Assembly (NCBI RefSeq): GCF_001469895.1
Contig: NZ_LOPY01000050.1
Coordinates: 62,001 to 126,000 of the forward strand
DNA: 64,000 nt
Direction of reading: 5' to 3'
Source of the DNA: Pseudoalteromonas sp. XI10
GTDB taxonomy: Bacteria; Pseudomonadota; Gammaproteobacteria; Enterobacterales; Alteromonadaceae
In this document: positions 8,380 through 16,000 of the stretch, piece by piece
Position numbering within the stretch: position 1 is the stretch's first letter
Layout of the letters: every line of letters begins with the position of its first letter
The notes under the pieces: generated by a model
Told to the model about the DNA's origin: nothing
The model's database searches: none
What the model saw: only the letters and a program-made list of their open reading frames with translations
Made by a program: the position numbers and the translations under genes

Positions 8380-9081
8380 TTACACTGGTTTAAGCGACTC
8401 TTTACGTTGATTATAAAAACTAATTAAGTCATCAACCGTTGCTTGGCAATAGTCACGAATTCCAGACACAAGCATGTGCTTTTCACCCGACCCTACTTTT
8501 TCGCCATTTTCTAACAGGTTGAAGCGAAGCGTGATTTTGCCGCGTTTGCCAGTAAACTCAAAATCAGGCTCAGCAAACTCTAACTCAGGTGCGCTGATAT
8601 CAAGACGGTCAAGGTTAATCAGCATTGATTCATAAATCACCATTGGACGGGCTGGATTGATCATCACTTCCTGCTTCCCCATCAATGGAATAATAACATG
8701 CGGGAAGGTCGTGCCTGAGAACTCAACATAGTTTTTGATTAAGCTATTTGTTAACTCAGGACATTGGCTAACAGCCCCTTCGCGTTTCACTTTTAGCATG
8801 ACTTTTTCGCCATCGGTGATCGCAAACTCATCAGCACCTTCAGGGAAAGTCAGCTTTGAATTTTCATCAACCATGCCTGCAAACGTGAATTCCATTTTTT
8901 CACTGATGCCATAGCGGTTTAAAACCAGCGAAAAAAGTAAATCGCCCGGCACACAAAACTTTTTGGCATCTTTATCATGTAACGGATTGAAATCATCAGC
9001 CACTAACTTGGCAAAACGACAGCCTTGCTCACGTGAGATAGAAACGTAATCAGCATGTTGCTGATAATAAGGACTTAACAT
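8380..9081 (-). CDS. DUF3581 family protein
   Basis: The 233-residue protein matches what I know of DUF3581, a family of uncharacterised gammaproteobacterial proteins. The N-terminus contains DDFNPLHDKDAKKFCVPGDL, resembling the substrate-binding segment of MaoC-like hotdog enzymes, so a thioester-binding fold is possible. There is no signal peptide or membrane helix. It is a single-gene unit with a terminator downstream. Function unknown; the hotdog relation is only a motif-level inference. Confidence 0.7.
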   Translation of the reverse strand: MLSPYYQQHADYVSISREQGCRFAKLVADDFNPLHDKDAKKFCVPGDLLFSLVLNRYGISEKMEFTFAGMVDENSKLTFPEGADEFAITDGEKVMLKVKREGAVSQCPELTNSLIKNYVEFSGTTFPHVIIPLMGKQEVMINPARPMVIYESMLINLDRLDISAPELEFAEPDFEFTGKRGKITLRFNLLENGEKVGSGEKHMLVSGIRDYCQATVDDLISFYNQRKESLKPV

Positions 9082-9524
9082 AATTGTTCACTGCTTAAAC
9101 TACTTATAACCTGACTATACTACCAGATAAAATGAAAATAGAGGTCGAATCTGTTAATTATTAATCACGCGCTCAGCATATGTTTAAATGCATGAGCTAA
9201 AATAGTGGTTTTGATAGGCTAAGTTTAAATTGTATCAATTTGTACGAAACAATTAACAAATAACGCAGAATAGTAAAGACTAAGGCCCAACTAAATTTAG
9301 TGAAAAACTATTAGCTAAAACTAAATATAAATTCAGTTTCCCTTTTAAAACAACAAGCTAACTTTAGAATATAAAGAAAATACGCCAATAGGTTGAAATT
9401 ACTGGCTTTGCATAGCACCTATTTGTAGCTATAACGATAAATGAGGTATGATAGACACGCTTTTTTATCGTGTAATCGCCACTCATAGGCTGCATAAATA
9501 ATAATTATAATAAACGGCAAAAAA
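9082..9524. other. AT-rich intergenic region between divergent genes
   Basis: About 440 bases between DUF3581 (minus) and the DUF3019 operon (plus). It is AT-rich and must hold both promoters. I see no ORF with a good ribosome binding site, no RNA gene, and no convincing operator or terminator. Confidence 0.4.
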
Positions 9525-9623
9525 ATGAGTACTCAAAGTGAGTTGGGCAGGTTACATCAGCTTTCGATGGTTATTGTTACTTTGAAGAAAAGACTTTTAA
9601 AAAACAGAGACTTGGTTAAATGA
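9525..9623 (+). CDS. possible 32-residue leader ORF overlapping the DUF3019 start
   Basis: An ATG at 9525 opens a 32-codon frame (MSTQSELGRLHQLSMVIVTL, then a Lys/Arg-rich end) whose TGA stop overlaps the ATG of the DUF3019 gene as ATGA. This is the usual geometry for translational coupling. There is no clear Shine-Dalgarno sequence before it, and none before the DUF3019 ATG either, which makes coupling plausible but unproven. It could be chance. Confidence 0.3.
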   Translation: MSTQSELGRLHQLSMVIVTLKKRLLKNRDLVK

Positions 9624-10021
9624 TAAACCGATTTAGTTGGCTATTACTGTTTTTTTGTCTTTGTTTTTCGTCGCTTTGTTTAAGCGATGACAGTCCCGAG
9701 CAACCTTTTTTTAAAGTCTCACCCACCGTGTGTGTGACAGATGCAAAACAAAAAGCCTGTGAATTTAATATACAGATTCATTTTCGTGTTGCTCCCTTTA
9801 AAGAACTTTGTTTAGAAATAACTCAGCGTCCTCAATATACGCAGTGTTACAAACAAGGTGGCTTAATTATCGAGAAATTAACGATTAAGACTGAGCATCC
9901 GCTTACAGTGAAGTTAATCAATCCATTGAGCAATCAAGTTGTTAAGCAACAACTACTGTCAATAGCAAGCTATGAAGCTAAAGATTACCGAATAAAACGG
10001 CGCTTTGGCTGGAGTTTATAA
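9620..10021 (+). CDS. DUF3019 family secreted protein
   Basis: The 133-residue protein has a signal peptide (hydrophobic core about residues 6-21, ending CLSDD). The mature part has four cysteines (CVTD, ACEF, LCLEI, QCYKQ) that could form two disulfides. Spacing and the context of a response regulator, kinase and MipA/OmpV gene match DUF3019, a family of short periplasmic proteins of Alteromonadales and Shewanella. Its stop codon overlaps the next start (TAATG), so it is cotranscribed with the two-component genes. It may be an accessory sensor for the kinase; that is inference. Confidence 0.75.
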   Translation: MINRFSWLLLFFCLCFSSLCLSDDSPEQPFFKVSPTVCVTDAKQKACEFNIQIHFRVAPFKELCLEITQRPQYTQCYKQGGLIIEKLTIKTEHPLTVKLINPLSNQVVKQQLLSIASYEAKDYRIKRRFGWSL

Positions 10022-10710
10022 TGCAGCATATTTTTTTAATTGAAGATGATGTGAAATTAGCAAGCTTAATACAAACGTTTTTGTTAAAGCATGGCTATAC
10101 CATAGATGTATTTAATACTGCCGAAGCGTACCGTAGCAGTGAAATCACCTTCATGCCTTCGCTGATCATCTGTGATGTGATGCTTCCGGATGGCAATGGC
10201 TTTGAGCTAATTTCTCAATTGAAAGAAAAGTACAGTTGCCCTGTCATTTTTCTAACGGCATTGGATTCTGTGCAATCACAAATTAAGGGCTTAAACCTAG
10301 GTGCTTACGACTACCTTGTAAAACCCATTAAGCCTGAACTGTTACTCGCCAAAGTTAAGACGATTATCGCCCACACCGTTGGTCAAGATAACTTTTCGCA
10401 CCAAATTGATATCTTGCGTATTGATAACAAAAAACGCGATATCTATTTTCATAACACAGCATTGAACCTCAATGAAAGTGAATTTGAGATCATTGCCTAT
10501 CTTGCGAAAAACACCCCAGAGCCGGTTTCTCGCGAAGCCTTATTCAAGCATGTTATTGGCCGTGAGTATGACGGACTTGACCGAGCTATTGATTTAAAAA
10601 TTAGCCGCTTGCGTAAAAAGCTAAAAGAAACCATTAGCGAGCAAAAAGAAACTCTAGATATCAAGTCTGTACGCGGTAAAGGATACAGCTTGGATATTTC
10701 AAAAATATGA
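10021..10710 (+). CDS. OmpR-family response regulator
   Basis: The 229-residue protein has a receiver domain with acidic residues at IEDD, phosphoacceptor Asp52 (LIICDVMLPDG), Thr in FLTALD and Lys in YLVKPI. A winged-helix DNA-binding domain follows (SRLRKKLK, SVRGKGYSL). It overlaps its kinase gene by ATGA and the DUF3019 gene by one base, so the three are translated from one message. The target is unknown; the downstream MipA/OmpV promoter, with an inverted repeat, is the obvious candidate. Confidence 0.9.
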   Translation: MQHIFLIEDDVKLASLIQTFLLKHGYTIDVFNTAEAYRSSEITFMPSLIICDVMLPDGNGFELISQLKEKYSCPVIFLTALDSVQSQIKGLNLGAYDYLVKPIKPELLLAKVKTIIAHTVGQDNFSHQIDILRIDNKKRDIYFHNTALNLNESEFEIIAYLAKNTPEPVSREALFKHVIGREYDGLDRAIDLKISRLRKKLKETISEQKETLDIKSVRGKGYSLDISKI

Positions 10711-11897
10711 AGCAGCAATTTTTTAAGCTTTACTTAATTATCACGGTAAGCTTAATTGCCTTAGTTTTAGCTTTTGGCCAGCTTTATAATCAGTTTTTTT
10801 CTGAGCACATACCGAGTGTGCAAATAAGTGTTGCTGAACTTGCTCAAATAGCTGAGCAAAAAGAATCTAGGATCAGCTCCTTTAACCAAAACGAGCTTGT
10901 TTTACCTGATTCATTACAAGCCAAATTCGATAAAGATGGCATTATCAGCGTCACCGAAAACAATCAGCAGTATATATACCTCAAAGGCAATAACGGCAGC
11001 GTCCAAAAAGTTGGCCCCATTTCTTTGATTTCGCAAGCAAAAACTGACTGGTTTGCATTTTTTGCCTTTTACTTTTTACTTGGTGCGATGATCTTATTAT
11101 TCATTCGCCCAGTATTTCGCGATTTGAGCTTATTACAACGCGCAGCTCATCGCTTTAGTAAAAAACCGCAGCGCATAGAGCTTGATATAAAACCAAATTC
11201 ATCTATTGCGCCATTAGCTAGCACCTTCACCCATATGTCTGAGCGCATCAATAAGTTTGTTCAGCTACATAATGACTTATCGCGTATTATTTCTCATGAA
11301 ATTCGCACTCCCCTTACCCGTATGCGATTTGCTTTGTCGATTGCCGATTTAGAATCTCAAGAAAGTAGCCAAATTGAACGTGATATTGATGAGATTGAAT
11401 TACGCTTGGAGCAATACCTATCGTTCGCTCGCTTAGAGCACCAACAAAGTGTGTTTAATCAGGAGAAAGTTAACTTAGCTAAACTGATCAACACAGAAAT
11501 TGCTAAATTCGATTTATACAAAGAGCTCGAATTCATTCCAGCCCTTGAAGTAGACACAGCCTATTGCGAAGCAAGCTTTATGGCAATCGCGGTACAAAAC
11601 TTACTGATCAACGCCACAAAATACGCAAAACACACTATCCATATAAGTAGCACAGAGCAAGCGGGCTATTACAGTATAAGCATTACAGACGATGGGCCTG
11701 GCTTACCAATTAATGCGGATGCGTTGATTGAGCCTTTTAAACAAGGTGAAGGAGATAAACTAGCGAGTGGTTATGGATTAGGACTTTATATCGTGCATCG
11801 TATTGCCAGCTGGCATGGCGGTAAGATTAGCTTGGCTAACAGTTCGCAAACAGGCGGTGCAGAGATCACCATTCGTTGGCCTAAAAGTGGTAAGTAA
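10707..11897 (+). CDS. sensor histidine kinase partner of the DUF3019-linked regulator
   Basis: The 396-residue protein has membrane helices at about residues 7-27 and 115-134 around a roughly 85-residue periplasmic domain, then a HAMP-like linker, the H box ISHEIRTPL with phosphoacceptor His197, and an ATPase domain (NLLINATKYAK, DDGPGLP, GYGLGLYIV). It belongs to the RstB/QseC-like class by architecture. The 3' end overlaps the convergent MipA/OmpV gene by 17 bases. The signal is unknown; the secreted DUF3019 product encoded first in the operon could modulate its periplasmic domain. Confidence 0.88.
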   Translation: MKQQFFKLYLIITVSLIALVLAFGQLYNQFFSEHIPSVQISVAELAQIAEQKESRISSFNQNELVLPDSLQAKFDKDGIISVTENNQQYIYLKGNNGSVQKVGPISLISQAKTDWFAFFAFYFLLGAMILLFIRPVFRDLSLLQRAAHRFSKKPQRIELDIKPNSSIAPLASTFTHMSERINKFVQLHNDLSRIISHEIRTPLTRMRFALSIADLESQESSQIERDIDEIELRLEQYLSFARLEHQQSVFNQEKVNLAKLINTEIAKFDLYKELEFIPALEVDTAYCEASFMAIAVQNLLINATKYAKHTIHISSTEQAGYYSISITDDGPGLPINADALIEPFKQGEGDKLASGYGLGLYIVHRIASWHGGKISLANSSQTGGAEITIRWPKSGK

Positions 11898-12723
11898 TTC
11901 CCGTAAAACCTGAGAAATAACCGTTTTTATTGATCATATGTGAGTTAGCTAAGTTACTATCAAGCCATGTGTGCTTAAGTTTAAAATCAAGGCTGAAACT
12001 GTCGCTAATAGGATATTCGTAACTTACTTTTAAGTAGTAGTTAGTGGCACTTTCTAAGTTGTAGCTTAGTAAACGGGTTTTGCTTTCTGAAGGACTCACC
12101 GTATAGTAATAATCGATCAGCTCTTCATTTTTATAATTAATACCCGCCTCAATGCCAGCAGTACCAGAAAACAGTTCAAATACTTGATAGCCGTTGAACA
12201 TTATTTCATAACCATTATGAACATTGGTTACATCATGGACATACGCTGCACTTAACCACATGCCATCGTAGACGTTTACCGCAGATGACAGCCCCGCCAT
12301 GTAAGAAAGGTCACGCTCTATAGGCGTTAGGTTAATCGGTGATGCAGTGGGTAATGTCGGTCGCCCTGAACTCGAACGAACGACACCTGTGGCATAGAGT
12401 TTATCTACCCCATCCAGCTCAAAGAAAAAGCCATCATCATTAAAGCGCCCAAGTAAATCAACGTAGAAGTTCTCTGTTTCATAGAGGCTGTAGCCAACAG
12501 AGAAATCATCGAAATACCAGTTATCACCGTAATAAGCAAAGCTTGGCAGAATTGGCGAAGTGACATCATCAGCATCAAGTACCGGGTTTTCAATGCCCCC
12601 GTAACCAACAGTGATACTGGCATGTATTGTCGACTTTTTAATTAATTGTGGTTGTTTAACATCAGCCTGCGCAAACGCAGTTGATGCAGTTAAACAACAT
12701 ACTAAGCCAAACAATTTCTTCAT
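11881..12723 (-). CDS. MipA/OmpV family outer-membrane protein
   Basis: The 280-residue protein has a signal peptide (MKKLFGLVCCLTASTAFAQA) and alternating aromatic/polar beta-strand patterns ending in phenylalanine (GFTGITYHF), as expected for an outer-membrane barrel. YYGDNWYFDDFSVGYSLYE and the length match MipA/OmpV proteins, which scaffold murein hydrolases or act as regulated porin-like proteins. It is convergent with, and slightly overlaps, a two-component kinase gene; this pairing with DUF3019 and a regulator suggests it is the regulated output. Confidence 0.82.
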   Translation of the reverse strand: MKKLFGLVCCLTASTAFAQADVKQPQLIKKSTIHASITVGYGGIENPVLDADDVTSPILPSFAYYGDNWYFDDFSVGYSLYETENFYVDLLGRFNDDGFFFELDGVDKLYATGVVRSSSGRPTLPTASPINLTPIERDLSYMAGLSSAVNVYDGMWLSAAYVHDVTNVHNGYEIMFNGYQVFELFSGTAGIEAGINYKNEELIDYYYTVSPSESKTRLLSYNLESATNYYLKVSYEYPISDSFSLDFKLKHTWLDSNLANSHMINKNGYFSGFTGITYHF

Positions 12724-12741
12724 TAACGCAATTCACCTTTA

Positions 12742-12767
12742 TGTCATAAATAACAATTACTATGACA
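12742..12767 (-). promoter_or_regulatory. inverted repeat upstream of the MipA/OmpV gene, candidate operator
   Basis: TGTCATA (12742-12748) and TATGACA (12761-12767) are perfect inverted copies separated by 12 bases, 19 bases before the MipA/OmpV start codon. This could be the site for the neighbouring response regulator, but no second copy was seen upstream of the DUF3019 operon. Confidence 0.35.
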
Positions 12768-12990
12768 GCTTAATACTACTAAAAAGTCTTTAGTCTTTAC
12801 TTAATCCGGGACGATCATATCGTTTGCGCGCTTTATTGTATAATTTTTTTGACCAACAAAGCGGCGTAGACTGCTAATTTACGCCCTATTTCCAAACTAA
12901 CACACTGAAAAAAATATAAAATAGCCTGTACATTTTGCTACATAGGTTTTCAGTTGTTAGTTATTCTTTTTAGTTATTAAAATTTTATAG
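12768..12990. other. AT-rich intergenic region, nothing firm
   Basis: Between the MipA/OmpV upstream region and the terminator of the protease. A TATAAT at 12839-12844 has no matching -35 element and no gene follows it on the plus strand. I see no supported feature. Confidence 0.3.
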
Positions 12991-13020
12991 ACCAAAAAAA
13001 AGGGCCCGAAGGCCCTTTGT
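12991..13020 (-). terminator. intrinsic terminator of the S8 protease gene
   Basis: AGGGCC (13001-13006) pairs with GGCCCT (13011-13016) around the stable tetraloop CGAA, extended by A-T pairs. On the minus strand it is followed by at least seven T residues. It lies 24 bases after the protease stop codon. Confidence 0.85.
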
Positions 13021-13043
13021 CACATAACATACTTAGGGAGTAC

Positions 13044-16000
13044 TTAGCCTCGTTTTACACGGCGACGAACACCTGCAAAACCAGCTAATAGAACTGTTAA
13101 CCATGCAAGTGAACCACTTGATGATTTAGCTTTTTCTTCAGGAACAACGGTTGTTTCTTGTGCCGTTACCGTCACAGCTACACCTAGTTCCATCGGTTCA
13201 ACACCATCACTTACCGTTACAGTAAACTGATGCTCACCAGCCGTTAAACCTGATACTTCAGTGATTGCTGATGTTGGGCTTGCGATTGTACCTGGGCCTT
13301 CCCATGAGAAAGTTAGCTCGTCATTATCTAAATCATGTGATGCAGATGCATCTAAAGTAATAACGCTGCCCTCAGTAACTTGTTGAGCACTCGCCTCAAC
13401 GGCAACTACTGGTGCATCATTAACTGCTTCAACCGTTAACATAAAGGTTGTGCTTGCAGCATCTGATGGGTATTCAATATCAGATACCATTACAGTTACT
13501 TCGGTCTCACCAGAGAAGTTCTCATTTGGTGTAATCGTTACTGTATCGCCATCCACTTCATAGGTTACATCGTCAGAAATTACCGAAATTTCATTCTTCG
13601 AGTTCTTTTCATCAATGTGATGAACATCAAAGCTAATCGGTGTTTCTTCTGTTGTTACCATGTCATCAAGCGCTACCACAGTGATGTTGCCAGGAATGGC
13701 CAGTGTTGCTGTTGAAGTCATGTCATTCAGACCAGAGATTGCTGCTTTAGCTGCAACTTCAAGTGTTTGACCTGCTGCAGACGGCGTAACTTCAGCCCAA
13801 GCAGTCACTTCAAACTGTGATGATTCAGGGCCTACATAGTCCATACACACCACGTAACCATCGCTGATAACTTCATCTAGATTGTTATAAGCGATTTGGA
13901 TACCACGGTAGTTTTCAAGTGGACCATATTGATACTGTGCACCACGGAAACCTTGCAGGCCAATACTACCGGCAGGACGTGTCGACCCATAGTCTAGGTT
14001 ATCGTATGCATAGTAAATTTCATGCTCACCTTTACCAAAGCGTGTATTTGCATTAAATAACACTTGGAAGTCAAATGAGTTATCACGTTTAGTGTAAGTG
14101 TATTTACCTGTTGTGCGGTCATACACTGGATCATCGTAGTCTGATGCGTTATCCCACTCAATAATACCCCAGCCAGTTGTTGTACTTGCTAGTGAAATAC
14201 CTTCGTTAGACGATAAGCCAACTGACATTACAGAGCGTAATAAGCCATTATCAGTGAACTCCCAACCACGCCATAATGGACCCATGTTCTCATATGGGAA
14301 TGAGTTATAAGGGAATGGGTTATGTACTGGGTAGAAGTAACGGCTACCATTGGTATTGACTGTACCCATACCACGAATTTGAATAATCGAGTTTTGGATA
14401 TTAGTATTTTCAGTATTGTTATAAAGGCTAAATGTGTCATATGCGCCATTATAGAAGCTTGCGATTGGTAATGAATAACCACTGCGAGAGTTATAAAGGT
14501 TGTTCTCATCGAAACCAGAAAGAATTGGCGTGATACCAAACTCTGATAAATCGACATAACCACCAGGGTTTGAGTTACCAAAATCAGGCGTACGACACAT
14601 TTCATCAGTGATGTTATCTGTCACGATATAATCAGGTTCAACATCGCGAGTATCCGCTTGTGTGCCCGTTACAATCACTTTACCGTCAGCAATTTCAACG
14701 TTGATTTCTGATGCTGTTGAAACCATTACATTTTCAGCTTTAACATCAAGACCCGCAGGGATATCAAGCTCTAGTGAGAACTCACGGTCTACACCTGAGT
14801 TATTCGCTAACACTTCAAATGTGTATGGCACCATATCACCCACTTTTGCACCTGTGTATGGCGCATCAAGGTGTGCAACATCATTGCCACGGTTAAGCTT
14901 AAATGGAATTGAGCCTAAGTTGCCATGGTTCACAGCCGATGTACCTACATCTAATAGTGAGTAGTACACGCTGTCGGCATCGAGATCCATGTCCCAGTCG
15001 ACTGTCATTTCAACTGTATTTTGACCATCACTTCCTGGCAGACTTGCAGTCATACCTGATGCAACTTGGTCTGACACAACCGCTGTAGCAAGCTCAAAGG
15101 TTTCTTCAACTGCATCAACAGACGATTGATTCGTATTATAAGCTACAACCCAATACTCACCTTCTTCAGGGTTGTTTATATTACAGAAGTTTTTATAAAT
15201 CTTATGGTTAGATACACATAAAATTTCATCTTGTGGCTGAACAATACCATCACCGTTGTAGTCTTTACCTACGTATAAAATAGGGTTACCTACGTTCAAG
15301 GTGCCTTCAAGTTCTGACTCAACACCGACTGTTTCAGCAATAAAACGTTTAGAATTAGCTGGCACAGTAACAAACTTAGTAAATGTTGCTTCATCTAAAA
15401 TATCTGCCGCATCTACATCATCAGTGCGATTCATAGCCCAAGGGAAAGTACGGTCATCGTCTTTTGGTAAAGTTACCGTAGTGATATCTGCTTTAACTGG
15501 CTCATATGCACGAGCTACAGGTGCTTCAACGCTAGGTAATACAATACCTTTAGCAACATAAGTACCTACATTTGAGTGAGCTGTCGTCTCTAATGATGAT
15601 GGTAAGTTACCACGATCATATTTAAACGCCACAGGCCAATGCGCATCAGGGATATCTGCTTCTTCAGCTTGGAAAACAAGGTTTGTATGAAGTTCAACTT
15701 CAGAGTTACTGAACCAATCTTGAGTATCCATGATTGATGCTTTAACAATGATTGTTTGTGTTTCACCTTTTTTCAGTGTGAAAGTTTTCGGGAAGATATC
15801 AATGTTCACACCATTTTGTGCTGTTTGTGTGTTTACATCAAATGCCCAGTTTTCAACATCTTCGTGGCTTACAGTCCAAGTACCATCTTCTGTTGCTTTA
15901 ATTGTACGAACCCACTGACATTCAGGTGCACAAGAGAAATTAACAAGGTTTGGTAAGTTAAGTTTATGTGGCGTACCACCATTGTATGGATCAGCAGCTA

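Noticed and set aside
12839..12844. Promoter of a small RNA on the plus strand ending at the 12991-13020 hairpin
   Set aside because: TATAAT is present but no -35 element is found at 15-19 bp, and the hairpin's T run favours the minus strand.
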